A DNA stretch of 54,612 bases from Levilactobacillus wangkuiensis (GCF_016861605.1 NZ_BOLM01000019.1:1-54612); one strand, 5' to 3'. Shown: positions 1 to 8,358, numbered from the stretch's first letter. Translations and numbers: made by a program. The notes: a model not told the origin generated them from the letters alone.

Positions 1-13
1 TAAGCAAGATCAA

Positions 14-56
14 AAGCCGTCAGTTTTTGAAAAACATGAAAACTGACGACTTTTTT
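14..56. terminator. Bidirectional intrinsic terminator
   Basis: An inverted repeat (GTCAGTTTT / AAAACTGAC) is followed by six T on the plus strand and a shorter T run on the minus strand. It can end the minus-strand lipoprotein transcript from the right and any plus-strand transcript entering from outside the window. Confidence 0.75.
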
Positions 57-72
57 GGAAGGTATGAATAAT

Positions 73-279
73 TCAGGATGCATCATCAACATTCATTTTT
101 TTGCGTGAAATGATTTTGCCCACAGGCAGAGCAACCTTCGACGATGACTTTGACGAGAGACTGACCTTGCTTGAGGAACTGCTAGCAGAAGCTACCTTTT
201 CGTGAGATTCATTATTTGTACAGCCAGCTATTGATATGCCCAACATAGCTAAAACCATGAACGTCTTTCGCTTCATCAT
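73..279 (-). CDS. Short lipoprotein, truncated paralogue of its neighbour
   Basis: Predicted small exported lipoprotein of about 68 residues with a basic start, a hydrophobic stretch and a lipobox ending SIAGC. A GGGAG ribosome site sits 5 bases before the ATG chosen here, so the longer in-frame start at 300 is unlikely. After a Ser/Lys-rich linker the protein reads LPVGKIISRKKMNVDD and stops. The adjacent 409-residue lipoprotein has LPIGQIISSEKMDPDV at the equivalent place, directly after its own linker. This gene is therefore most likely the N-terminal stub of a duplicated lipoprotein that lost its C-terminal part. The signal and lipobox are intact, so a peptide could still be made and anchored. 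Function unknown. Confidence 0.6.
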   Translation of the reverse strand: MMKRKTFMVLAMLGISIAGCTNNESHEKVASASSSSSKVSLSSKSSSKVALPVGKIISRKKMNVDDAS

Positions 280-347
280 TATTGCTCCCTTTTTCCACAT
301 TCTTAAGCCACTAATTGATTGTGACTAAATGACTTCCCACTCCACGA

Positions 348-1577
348 CTACTTAAAATCGGCCAACGGATAGGTAATAACATTCTTATACACGTGAGTCT
401 TGAAAGATACCCGGCCATTTCGATAAACAATCGCATGTGCAATACCGTCATAACCAATTGTCTCAACCATCGCTAATTTTTTACTCTTCTTAGAGTAGAA
501 AGTTGTTTCAGCAATGTCAGTATCGATATAAGCATGCTCCGCCCGATAATGTGTTCGTAATTTTTTCTTGTTAGTTACAATTTTCCAAGGTTTTCGCCGA
601 TACGTATAGTTACTGAGTTTGGTCACTTGTCCATTATGGATAGTTAACTTCACAGGCCGATTATCCATTCCCATCACTAAAACACTCGTCAACTGATGCT
701 TTCTATTTCGGACAAGATAAACCCGTTGTTGCATAGAAAGACTGTCGTTAACACCTACACGATTCTTAGTCGATTTTCTACTCTGAATTTTCTGAATCAT
801 TTTTTCATGTTTTTTAGGCCCTAACAATTGCTTTCCCGGATCACGATACTTCCCAGCAATCAAGACCTTAGGTGTTTTGTAAACCCAGCCTAACTGCTTA
901 CCTTTAGCCGTTTCGAGATATACATAATGCGAGCCAGTGTGCTTAACCAGTTCCTTAGTCGCATACAGTTGTGTCGTTGAAAGTCGATCAAACACGTGAT
1001 TCACATAAGTGTAGTGAACCGTATATGCTGGCCGGTTCCAAATACGATTATTACAAGCGTCTGCCACGTAGTAAGGCTGCTTTTTCTGATAGGTCCACTG
1101 TGACTTAACTGTTGAAAATTTAGTTAAATCACTAGCCTTAACATAACCATTATCCGCTTCGTCGTTATAGTCTGAGGACCCCTCTGGTGAAATTGAATTT
1201 TCAAATCCACCAGATTGATAGTTAACCACATGATAATATGTATTATCTGCCGTCACATATTTTTCCGTAGCCCCCAAAATTAGATTGGCCCCATGAACTG
1301 TCTCATAGTCTGAAAATATGCCACTCTTTTTCCCAAAGACTTTCAAACTATCATAAAATTTAGCCTTTTTATTGGTAACCTTGTACGCAACATCAGGATC
1401 CATCTTCTCCGAAGAAATAATTTGACCAATTGGAAGAGTTTTAGATACGGTCTGCTTCCTTTTTGGACTGTTGCTATCACTGCTGGCAGAAGCTCTATTA
1501 GCTTGATTATTCTGAGTCGCACAGCCACCCGTCAGTACCCCCAAAACCGTCAAGCCTAACAACACTGTTTTCTTCAT
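348..1577 (-). CDS. Cell-surface lipoprotein of unknown function
   Basis: A 409-residue protein with a type II signal peptide: MKKTVLLGL, hydrophobic core, lipobox LTGGC with Cys near residue 19. A Ser/Asn-rich linker follows, then several short beta-rich stretches of the kind YKVTNKKAKFYDSL, WTYQKKQPYYVAD and LGWVYKTPKVL. These resemble SH3-like/GW wall-binding modules of lactobacilli, but no catalytic motif is visible. The C-terminal third (about 290-409) has alternating Tyr/Thr/Lys strands with no family I recognise. Ribosome site AGGGG lies 9 bases before the ATG. It lies just upstream of the truncated paralogue, which suggests a tandem duplication. Probably anchored on the outer membrane face; substrate or partner unknown. 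Confidence 0.7.
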   Translation of the reverse strand: MKKTVLLGLTVLGVLTGGCATQNNQANRASASSDSNSPKRKQTVSKTLPIGQIISSEKMDPDVAYKVTNKKAKFYDSLKVFGKKSGIFSDYETVHGANLILGATEKYVTADNTYYHVVNYQSGGFENSISPEGSSDYNDEADNGYVKASDLTKFSTVKSQWTYQKKQPYYVADACNNRIWNRPAYTVHYTYVNHVFDRLSTTQLYATKELVKHTGSHYVYLETAKGKQLGWVYKTPKVLIAGKYRDPGKQLLGPKKHEKMIQKIQSRKSTKNRVGVNDSLSMQQRVYLVRNRKHQLTSVLVMGMDNRPVKLTIHNGQVTKLSNYTYRRKPWKIVTNKKKLRTHYRAEHAYIDTDIAETTFYSKKSKKLAMVETIGYDGIAHAIVYRNGRVSFKTHVYKNVITYPLADFK

Positions 1578-2035
1578 TCCCCTGTACCCCTAATCATTTT
1601 TATTAATCCACTATGTATAGCCTAACCTGAAATGAATTTAAAAATAGAATTTCCCTGATTGCGTCTGTATCAAGCTCACAATTTTAGTTTTATGGATATG
1701 GATTGAACTTGATACAAAATTCACATGAAAATATAGATTTCGCCAGTGTTCAGTAAAGACACTGTCCCCACAAGCTTTCTATCCTGAATTCACGAACGCC
1801 CTATCCGCTGAAAATTGACACTAAGTTAATTTCAATAATGAACTTCCCCTAAACTAAAAGCAAGATTAAATACCAAAACCGTTTAAATTATTCACACCAA
1901 TCACATGAAGTCTATCAATCATTCTAATTCCCTTGTTACTGGACTTCATGCCCCCCAAAAACAGTCTTTCTTATGATGACTGCCCAATAAAAAGCGCCTC
2001 TGTCACAGCAGAGACGCCAAAAATTTTATTAGTCT
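1578..2035. other. AT-rich intergenic region without a gene
   Basis: No ORF with a ribosome site is visible. The region holds the promoter side of the minus-strand lipoprotein (a possible -10 TATACA about 45 bases before its start), a small hairpin (CAGTGT/ACACTG, 1744-1764), and at its right end the terminator of the haem operon. Confidence 0.5.
1989..2017 (-). terminator. Terminator of the haem-uptake operon
   Basis: On the minus strand GCGTCTCTG pairs with CAGAGGCGC (one G-U) across a 6-base loop and is followed by TTTTT. It lies about 20 bases after the stop of the ATPase gene. Confidence 0.85.
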
Positions 2036-2794
2036 TTAATCTGGCACCTGAACAATGTAAGGCCCCAGATGTGGCACCGTCACAATCTCAACCGACGTGG
2101 CAAACGTCCGACCCAACAACTCAGCATCCCGGAGGTCATCCGGAGTGCCACTGGCGACCAGCTGGCCGTCCTGCAACAACCACAGCCAATCACTCACGCG
2201 AAAGGCTTGGTTGATGTCGTGGAGCACCTGGATTACCGTCAGTCCCTTGGCCGCCAGCTGGCGCAACTGCGTCATCAACTGTTGCTGGTAGTGGACGTCG
2301 AGGTAGGTCGTCGGTTCATCCAGCAGGAGCACAGCCGGCTCCTGGGCCAAGGCCGCGGCCAACCAGGCACGCTGCTGTTGACCCCCGGAGAGGTCTTGAA
2401 TCAGCTCATCGGCCAGCGAGGTCAGCCCCGCCATCTCTAGGTATGGCGTCACCTCATTTGCCGGGACCGCCTGTAGCAACCCGTGATACGGCAACCGGCC
2501 CGTTGCCACGACCTCGCGCACCGTCAGCTCGTCGTACAGCTGATGATGTTGCGTCACCATGGCCACTTGCTGGGCCAACTGCTTGGTGGTCAATTGGTCC
2601 AACGGCTGCTCATTTAACACGACCTGTCCTGCCTGTGCCGGTAAACGCCGCGCCAATAGCTGAAGCAGCGTGGACTTGCCCGCACCGTTGGGCCCAATGA
2701 TCGTCGTGACCTGTCCTGGTGGGAAGACTCCTGTCAGGTCATTTAGGCCGCGAGTTTGGCGAGGATACTGATAGCTAACGTGTTGACATTCCAT
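2036..2794 (-). CDS. Haem/iron-chelate ABC transporter ATP-binding protein (FecE type)
   Basis: Cytoplasmic ATPase powering the importer formed with the preceding permease and substrate-binding protein. Walker A GPNGAGKST, Q-loop region, signature LSGGQQQR and Walker B VLLLDEP are all present in normal order, and the H-loop reads VLHDINQ. About 252 residues, standard for the FecE/BtuD family. The start at MECQHV was chosen because a GGGGGCGAGGA ribosome site precedes it; it overlaps the end of the permease gene by 20 bases, indicating translational coupling. The longer in-frame start would lie deep inside the permease. Last gene of the operon. Substrate (haem) is inferred from the NEAT and IsdE-like neighbours, not from this protein. 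Confidence 0.9.
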   Translation of the reverse strand: MECQHVSYQYPRQTRGLNDLTGVFPPGQVTTIIGPNGAGKSTLLQLLARRLPAQAGQVVLNEQPLDQLTTKQLAQQVAMVTQHHQLYDELTVREVVATGRLPYHGLLQAVPANEVTPYLEMAGLTSLADELIQDLSGGQQQRAWLAAALAQEPAVLLLDEPTTYLDVHYQQQLMTQLRQLAAKGLTVIQVLHDINQAFRVSDWLWLLQDGQLVASGTPDDLRDAELLGRTFATSVEIVTVPHLGPYIVQVPD

Positions 2795-3743
2795 GAAATC
2801 CTCGCCCCCGTTGTAAGAGAATAATGACAAATGGCCCACCGATCACGGCCATCATGGTTGCCGCGGAAATCTCGCTGGGCACGATGACCGTTCGTCCCAG
2901 CGTATCGGCGGCAAGCATCAACCAGGCCCCCGCGAGCATGGAGAATGGGAGCACGGTTTGATAATCGTGACCGACTAGCCGCCGCGCCACGTTGGGCACC
3001 ACGATGCCGACAAAGGGAACCGTCCCGACCACTGCCGTCACGCTGACGGCCAGGTACATCCCCAGTAACAGCAACGTCCAGCGAAGCACGTTGACCGGCA
3101 CGCCTACATTTTTCAGGGCGCTATCCGTTAATTTTAAATAGTTCGCCCAGGGTGCCAGTATCAGGGCCACCACGAGCCCCAGGACGCCCAGCCCGAGCAA
3201 GGTAGCGGTATCGCTCCAGGTGAGCCCGTTAAACGTGCTGTGGCTCACCGCAGCGGCCCCACTGCTCAGCAGCTGTTGCAGGCCGACAAAGGTCGCATCG
3301 AGCGCGACCCCCACGATGATCAACCGGTAAGGATCGGTCAGCGCACGGCCGCTGGTCAGGATGGTCAGGGCAATCAGCCCACCGACCAACGCCATCAGCC
3401 AGTTACGACCGGGCAGCCAGGGTAACAGGATTGCCCCACCCAATTTAAAGAAATCGGCGGCGGAGCTAATCCCTAGGATACTGGGGTCGGCGATGGGATT
3501 GCGGAAGACGGCCTGAAACAGCGCGCCGGCGACCGCCAGACTCCCGCCACAGATGAGACTGCTCAGAATCCGTGGTAACCGTAGCGAAAAGATCGTCACG
3601 AAGGCGCGACTGGCCGGATGGCTCACCGCCCACGTGACTTGAGACAGTCCCAACCATTCCGTGCCGGCCACGAGCGCAATCAGGCTGGTCAGCACTAGTA
3701 GTGCGAGCACGCCACCGTACCACCAGCCAGCGTGTTTGGTCAT
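2775..3743 (-). CDS. Haem ABC transporter permease (FecCD/BtuC family)
   Basis: Polytopic membrane protein of about 322 residues with roughly nine or ten hydrophobic segments and typical FecCD sequences (LRLPRILSSLICGGSLAVAG near the N-terminus, FVGIVVPNVARRLVGHD in the second half). The second motif is the cytoplasmic coupling helix that contacts the ATPase. The start at MTKHAG overlaps the stop of the binding-protein gene in an ATGA arrangement. A functional importer would be a homodimer of this permease with two ATPases. Substrate assignment to haem comes from the operon. Confidence 0.9.
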   Translation of the reverse strand: MTKHAGWWYGGVLALLVLTSLIALVAGTEWLGLSQVTWAVSHPASRAFVTIFSLRLPRILSSLICGGSLAVAGALFQAVFRNPIADPSILGISSAADFFKLGGAILLPWLPGRNWLMALVGGLIALTILTSGRALTDPYRLIIVGVALDATFVGLQQLLSSGAAAVSHSTFNGLTWSDTATLLGLGVLGLVVALILAPWANYLKLTDSALKNVGVPVNVLRWTLLLLGMYLAVSVTAVVGTVPFVGIVVPNVARRLVGHDYQTVLPFSMLAGAWLMLAADTLGRTVIVPSEISAATMMAVIGGPFVIILLQRGRGFHGMSTR

Positions 3744-4633
3744 GCGGCCGCCCCCTTCGGATACAGCCACTGGCTGACCTGCTTGAGCGCCGTGGCGACC
3801 CGCATGTTCGCGGTAGCGTCAAAGGTCGGCTCCTGCAGATCATAGACGCGGTGGTGCTTGACCGCCGCCGTCTGCGCCCACATAGCATTACTCTTGAATT
3901 CGTGGTTAAACTGCTGGGTCACCATGCTGGGCATGGCGTGCTCCAGCCGTAAAATGACCTGCGGATTGGCCTTTTGAATGGCCTCGTCGTTGGGTGCTTG
4001 GTATTCCTGCGTGCGACTGGTAAAGACGTTTTGCCCCCCGGCCAGGCGCACCAGGTCCCCCACGTACGAGCGGTTGCTGGCCACCATGTAAGACGCACCC
4101 GGCAGCCCCATTAACACCAAAACTCGGGGCTGGCGCTGGTCACGCGCCCGGGCCGTTGCCCGTTGCTTGGCTTGATTGATCAACTTATTTTGCTTCGCCG
4201 CAGCCGCCTGGCGGTCGTACCGCTTGCCCAGTTGCGTCAAGGTTTGCTGTAAATGGCCCACACTGGTCAAATTTAAAAAGTGTGGCGTCACGTGTTGGGC
4301 CTTGAAGGCCTTACCAAATTGATCGTCCAGCGTCGTCACGGAGTACACGGCGGTCGGTTTCAACGCCGTAATTTTTTCCACGCTGGGATTCATCGGGCTC
4401 CCCACCTTGGTGACCTGATGGTACCGTTGCGGCAGCTTATTAGCCGTCGTTGGCACGCCCACCAGGGGTAAGTGGAGTTTGTCCGCAATCTGAACGATAG
4501 CGACCGTCGTTGCCACGATGCGTGGCTGGCTTTGCTTCTGCCGTTGCTGGTGCCAGGCAATACCGCCACCAGCGAGGCCCAGCACGACCAAAACGGCCAA
4601 CGTGATTAGGCCGATTTTTCTTGGATTTTGCAT
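3740..4633 (-). CDS. IsdE-like haem-binding protein with N-terminal membrane anchor
   Basis: Class III (FecB/TroA-fold) substrate-binding protein of about 297 residues. An N-terminal hydrophobic helix (about 8-26) is not followed by a lipobox cysteine, so it is probably held by an uncleaved helix rather than a lipid, unusual for this family. GSPMNPSVEKI near residue 88 and LEHAMPSMV near 235 sit where the axial Met and His haem ligands lie in staphylococcal IsdE; this placement is by eye. The ATG at 4633 is preferred over that at 4639 because AGGAGG is 9 bases upstream of it. The stop codon of the preceding NEAT gene lies within this ribosome site. Role: receives haem from the NEAT proteins and delivers it to the permease. 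Confidence 0.8.
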   Translation of the reverse strand: MQNPRKIGLITLAVLVVLGLAGGGIAWHQQRQKQSQPRIVATTVAIVQIADKLHLPLVGVPTTANKLPQRYHQVTKVGSPMNPSVEKITALKPTAVYSVTTLDDQFGKAFKAQHVTPHFLNLTSVGHLQQTLTQLGKRYDRQAAAAKQNKLINQAKQRATARARDQRQPRVLVLMGLPGASYMVASNRSYVGDLVRLAGGQNVFTSRTQEYQAPNDEAIQKANPQVILRLEHAMPSMVTQQFNHEFKSNAMWAQTAAVKHHRVYDLQEPTFDATANMRVATALKQVSQWLYPKGAAA

Positions 4634-4646
4634 GTGCATTTACCTC

Positions 4647-5441
4647 CTAGTGTCGGCCAAAGTACCACCAACTGCCGCCACCGACTAAGACAACAATTGC
4701 CACCACGCCACCAATCAGCGCGCCCCAATGGGTCTGGTGCGCTGGCAATTGGTCCGCGCTAACAGCCGATTGACTGTCGGCACTGCTGGACGACTGGCTG
4801 CTGGTGGATTGACTGGACTTGGCTTTAGATGATGACTTCGCCTGTTTTTTTGCTTTCGTGGCACTGCTCTTAGCCTGCGATGACGCTTTAGACGCGGTAG
4901 TTGCCGACGATGATGCGGCCGTCACGGTTGGCTTAGTTGAAGAACTTGCCTCTGCGCTGGACTGGGTCCGCTTCGCACGTGTCGTGGTCGTCTGTTGATT
5001 CAAGGCCGGTAAATTCCCCGTTTTAAATTTAAAGGTGATCAGGTGTTTGGCCTTGTACACGTCCGGCACATAGATCGACAATTTCGCATTTACCGCGCGT
5101 TTTAAATTCGTGGTGGTAAAGCTGTAGTACAGATGGGAGTTGCCCGCTGAATCCTTGACCTTGCGAACATTTTCGGGTGATTGCCCATCAACTTCTAAGA
5201 CTTTTACCGGCCAACTGGTTAACTTTTTGGCCGTTTTAATGTCCATGGTGACCACGTAGGCGTGATTTTTCACCGTCACCTTGGCCGGATGGACAAAGTA
5301 GCCACTGGCCATCGAGGTCTGATTCGTCCCATATTTGAGCGCTGAATAATCCAATGATTGGGCATGTGCCGCCGTGGGTAGGAACCAGACAGCGATGGTC
5401 ACCAGGACAGCGAGCATGAGACTGCGTAAGCCTTTAGACAT
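4647..5441 (-). CDS. NEAT-domain haem-binding protein, membrane-anchored
   Basis: A 264-residue exported protein: signal peptide (cleavage near AHAQS), one NEAT domain (about 30-150), a long Ser/Ala/Lys/Thr-rich wall-spanning linker (about 155-235), then a C-terminal transmembrane helix ending WYFGRH. The domain has the haem-lip sequence SMASGYF (the S-x4-Y loop) and, in strand 8, VPDVYKAKHLITF. The first haem Tyr of the usual YxxxY is present but the second position is His. There is no LPXTG motif, so it is held in the membrane rather than joined to the wall. It overlaps the preceding gene by 8 bases. Probably the last NEAT relay before the IsdE-like binder. Confidence 0.8.
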   Translation of the reverse strand: MSKGLRSLMLAVLVTIAVWFLPTAAHAQSLDYSALKYGTNQTSMASGYFVHPAKVTVKNHAYVVTMDIKTAKKLTSWPVKVLEVDGQSPENVRKVKDSAGNSHLYYSFTTTNLKRAVNAKLSIYVPDVYKAKHLITFKFKTGNLPALNQQTTTTRAKRTQSSAEASSSTKPTVTAASSSATTASKASSQAKSSATKAKKQAKSSSKAKSSQSTSSQSSSSADSQSAVSADQLPAHQTHWGALIGGVVAIVVLVGGGSWWYFGRH

Positions 5442-6615
5442 GGGCCCGACCTCCTCGCCAAATGAATCCGCCGAGTGCTAAGCCCACGAGGCCCAGGACG
5501 GCCCAATTGTTCGTGGCTTCACCCGTTGGTGGCAGCGTTGCCTGATGCGGCTTGGTCGTGGTCGACGTGGCCGTTGGACTGGTACTAGCGCTAGCTGCGG
5601 TCACCGTGGTATGGGGCAACGCCGCAACCGTCGCGGCCGCTGCCTGATCAGCCGCCCCACTCCGGGCAAACCGGAAACGAATCGGGAACGTCTGACTGAT
5701 GTTCATGGTAGGCACCGTCACGTGGATCCGACCCGGAATCAATTTCTGCGTCAACGCGGACCGCTTGCCCACGGTGAAGGTGTAGCTCATGGTATAGTTC
5801 CGACCGCTCTGACCGTACGTCACGTTTTGTGGCTGTGCGCCGTTGATTCGCTTGGGCACGACCGCTCTGGGACCGAGCTTCAGGGACTTGGCGTATTTCA
5901 CGTGGAGCGTGACCTGATAACCGGTGCCCTTCGGCGTCACGGTCGCCACGTCCGTGTAGTATTGGTCGGCCTCGGACTTGGTCATCTTAGCGCCCTGTAA
6001 GACTTGGTAGCGCCAGTATTCGGTGGCCGCTGTCGTCTTTTTAGCCGTCGAGGTGGCAGTCTTAGCTTTAGTCGTCGTCTTTGGCACTGTCACGGCAGAA
6101 CTCTGACTGCTGGCATTGGCCTTGGCAAGCGTTTCGGCCTGGGCAATCAGATCCGTGGTTGCGACACTTTTGCTGACGGATTTGGCCTGGGCCCAGTTCA
6201 GGGTCAGGCGAGCCTGTTCCTTCATGGCTCCCATTGGCGTCGTCAGGCTAAAGACCGTAGTCAGTGGACTGGTTTGGGTCGTCAGATTAAACTGATACAC
6301 CGCCTGGTGATCCACCGTCTTGACCAGTGTCACAGCTCGGTCAGCCACGGTCATCTTCTTAATGTACTTAGCGCCGTTTGAGGTGATCAAAACCGTCACC
6401 TGAGCGTGATTCACGCGGACCACGGCCGTTTTGCCAAAGAACTGATTGGCATCGGACGTGGCGCTGCTGTCCGCCTTGATAATTTTCATGGGAACTTGAT
6501 AAAGGCCATTGCTTAACGTCGCGGCATGGCCGTCCGTCATTTGGGCCCAGCCCAGGAAGACGAGACCCACGACCAGACAGGCGATGACACGGAATAATTG
6601 CTGTAGATGTTTCAT
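5434..6615 (-). CDS. LPXTG-anchored protein with two NEAT-like domains
   Basis: A 393-residue exported protein: signal peptide ending near GHAAT, first NEAT-like domain about 33-145, linker, second about 197-320, and a C-terminal sorting signal LPPTGE, hydrophobic helix and basic tail RGGRAHV. Sortase A should join it to peptidoglycan. The strand-8 region reads TTPMGAMKEQARLTL in domain 1 and VPTMNISQTFPIRF in domain 2; neither has the YxxxY haem motif, so haem binding may use other ligands or be absent. A terminator-like hairpin lies between this gene and the upstream NEAT gene. Ribosome site GGGGGAG. Likely the wall-level haem or haemoprotein receptor. Confidence 0.8.
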   Translation of the reverse strand: MKHLQQLFRVIACLVVGLVFLGWAQMTDGHAATLSNGLYQVPMKIIKADSSATSDANQFFGKTAVVRVNHAQVTVLITSNGAKYIKKMTVADRAVTLVKTVDHQAVYQFNLTTQTSPLTTVFSLTTPMGAMKEQARLTLNWAQAKSVSKSVATTDLIAQAETLAKANASSQSSAVTVPKTTTKAKTATSTAKKTTAATEYWRYQVLQGAKMTKSEADQYYTDVATVTPKGTGYQVTLHVKYAKSLKLGPRAVVPKRINGAQPQNVTYGQSGRNYTMSYTFTVGKRSALTQKLIPGRIHVTVPTMNISQTFPIRFRFARSGAADQAAAATVAALPHTTVTAASASTSPTATSTTTKPHQATLPPTGEATNNWAVLGLVGLALGGFIWRGGRAHV

Positions 6616-6650
6616 CTTGTGCTCCCCCGTTTCTTATTTTTAGTAAAACC

Positions 6651-6683
6651 AAAAAATCACCACCGAAACCGGTAGTGATTTTT
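6651..6683 (-). terminator. Terminator-like hairpin inside the haem operon
   Basis: On the minus strand ATCACTACCG pairs with CGGTGGTGAT (one G-U) and is followed by six T. It separates the secreted NEAT gene from the LPXTG NEAT gene, so the first gene may be transcribed in excess over the rest. Confidence 0.8.
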
Positions 6684-6687
6684 CCAC

Positions 6688-7419
6688 TTACTTAACCGTT
6701 ACGGTCTTGGTCACGGTCTTGTAACCGGCTTTAGTCGCGGTGACCTTCAACTTCCAACTCTTCTTAACAGCCTTCTTCAGCTTGACCGTGTAGGCCTGCT
6801 TCTTGGTCGTGACCTTGCCCAGCGTGGTCTTGTTGTGCTTGACCGTCACCTTGGCGCCCTTGGTGGTCGTGCCGCTGACCGCCTTGGCCTTGGCTTTGAC
6901 TGCCTTGGTACTCAGCTTAACGGCCTTCTTAGCCTTCGCCTGCGTGGTGGCCTTCAACGTCTTGGTTTGAAAGGCCAACGTCGCAGTTTCCTTCATGGCT
7001 TGTGGCATGCCCGGAACGGCGACCGTAAAGCCAATCGTTTGGTCTTTCTTCAAGTTCACGTTGCTAAACGTGTATGTATTGCCCGTTGCCGCCTTCGTGA
7101 CCTTAGCCGCCTGGCCGTCTAACGTAACGGTATCCAGATACTGGTTAGCGGCCGCCGTGCTCTTCAACGCCACGGAAGTCTTCTGGTTCTTAGCCGTGAC
7201 CGTTGCGGTGGTGAAGTAACTAGCCGCTTCGGAAGCCGTTGTGGTCCCGGTCTTGTACAGACTGTATTTGATGCTGTACTTACCATTTGCCAGTTTAGCC
7301 GCGTTTAAAGTCGCCGCCTGAGCCGTCGCAGTTGGCGCTGTGACTTGGTTCAAGGAAATGCCGGCACCCGCACTGGTGACCATCAATAAAGCACTCATAA
7401 TCGTTAAAGATTTTTTCAT
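6688..7419 (-). CDS. Secreted NEAT-like protein with C-terminal Ig-like domain
   Basis: A 243-residue exported protein: signal peptide with likely cleavage after AQA near residue 35, one NEAT-like domain (about 38-155), a Lys/Ala-rich linker, and a C-terminal beta-sandwich-like module (about 175-243; pattern GTTTKGAKVTV...YKTVTKTVTVK) resembling bacterial Ig-like domains. No sorting signal or transmembrane helix, so it is free or loosely wall-bound through its basic tail. Strand 8 reads VPGMPQAMKETATLAF, again without the haem tyrosines and similar to domain 1 of the next protein. First gene of the haem operon; ribosome site GGGAGGG. Possible role as a haemophore-like scavenger is inference. 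Confidence 0.7.
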   Translation of the reverse strand: MKKSLTIMSALLMVTSAGAGISLNQVTAPTATAQAATLNAAKLANGKYSIKYSLYKTGTTTASEAASYFTTATVTAKNQKTSVALKSTAAANQYLDTVTLDGQAAKVTKAATGNTYTFSNVNLKKDQTIGFTVAVPGMPQAMKETATLAFQTKTLKATTQAKAKKAVKLSTKAVKAKAKAVSGTTTKGAKVTVKHNKTTLGKVTTKKQAYTVKLKKAVKKSWKLKVTATKAGYKTVTKTVTVK

Positions 7420-7570
7420 AAAATAAACCCTCCCAAAACAAATTGTTGATTATTTATGAATCCGCTTTCATGGTAGCACGATTATTGGTTGAGTACCACA
7501 ATTTTGTAGCCAATCAAATTGTCATTTTGTTTATATACTGATAGGCCGATTAGTTTTTTCTTGGGGTTAA

Positions 7571-7823
7571 CTGGGTGGGTAAAATGGACCTGTTGCGATG
7601 ACAGTTCGTTCCCCGGCGGCGGGCTCAAGGTTCCCTGCTGTGGGGTCGGTTCCAGCCTAAGAACCGGGCTTCCACCTCAACTTTGAGCCTGAAAGGCGGT
7701 CTCAAAGGTTGTCCCATGCTCTAAGCTGAGAAAATTCGCTCAGCTAAGACCATCGACACAGCTGCTCACCTTGGCCCGCCTCTGGTCACTTAGACGGTCC
7801 TCACTGGTCCATTTTTGCTATCC
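7571..7823 (-). repeat. Structured repeat, family A copy 1
   Basis: Read on the minus strand, this copy matches copies at 13840-14055 and 14136-14325. It begins with GACCAGAGGCGG, carries a CTTAGCTGAG/CTCAGCTTAG-type hairpin, a CTTTGAG..CTCAAAG hairpin with loop ACCGCCTTTCAGG, a third arm GGAAGCCCGG..GGCTGGAACC, and ends CCCGCCGCCGGGG. A perfect 10-bp outer stem (7581-7590 with 7806-7815) encloses it. No ORF runs through. See findings. Confidence 0.75.
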
Positions 7824-7965
7824 CGTGCCTACTGTCAGTCACTAATCGTTGGTCTCATATTTGTATGCGTTTTGAATTCGCATGATTGGCTAGCTTGGTT
7901 TGCTAAGTTGGCTAACTATCGCCTGTTCCATGACATGATTGTTTTAGCCGCAACCATGACCTAAA

Positions 7966-8000
7966 GAAAAAACCACATCCTCATTGACTAGGACGTGGTT
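7966..8000 (-). terminator. Terminator of the 109-codon gene
   Basis: AACCACGTCCT pairs with AGGATGTGGTT (one G-U) on the minus strand, followed by TTTTTTC, about 20 bases after the stop. Confidence 0.85.
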
Positions 8001-8021
8001 CGCTAACAGATAATTTAAAAA

Positions 8022-8330
8022 TTACCCAATATGGTTTTCGTGGAGAATGGCCGCAACTTCCTTTTCCATTTCTGGCGTGCGTTTCCATTCTTGAAATTCA
8101 GTGAAGGCCTCTTCTGGCATCGTGTAATTTTCGTTCACGTAGTCTTCGTAAGCCTGGACGTGAGGCGTGTGGGCAATGTTTAGCTGTAGGATCCGCACTT
8201 GCTTGATCAGCTTGCGCTCTACTGCCAGTTCCGCCCGGCCATTTTGGACCATGTCGCTGATTTCCATGTATTTACTGCCATCGAGGCGGGTAATTTCCTC
8301 GATCAGTGTAAATGTTTCGTGACTTTTCAT
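8022..8330 (-). CDS. Small cytosolic protein of unknown function
   Basis: A 102-residue acidic, largely helical protein starting MKSHETFTLIEE; it has no signal peptide or membrane segment. GGAGG lies 11 bases before the ATG at 8330, so the longer in-frame start at 8351 (which overlaps the ribosome site) is unlikely. The C-terminal half carries the pattern YEDYVNENYTMPEEAFTEFQEWKR. I do not recognise the family. Its own -10 (TATAAT, 8359-8364) and downstream terminator make it a single-gene transcript. Directly upstream lies the CcpA-linked small-RNA candidate, whose terminator comes before this promoter. Confidence 0.75.
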   Translation of the reverse strand: MKSHETFTLIEEITRLDGSKYMEISDMVQNGRAELAVERKLIKQVRILQLNIAHTPHVQAYEDYVNENYTMPEEAFTEFQEWKRTPEMEKEVAAILHENHIG

Positions 8331-8358
8331 TTTTAAATCGCCTCCGCACAATGCTTCT

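Noticed and set aside
2069..2440. Plus-strand 123-codon ORF over the ATPase gene
   Set aside because: It is the antisense frame of an intact ABC ATPase with no ribosome site; so are the other plus-strand ORFs over the haem, ung, rnr and glycolytic genes.
7420..7570. Fur box upstream of the haem operon
   Set aside because: Only an imperfect ATTGTGGT..ACCAAT-type repeat is visible; it does not match the 19-base Fur consensus well enough to claim.
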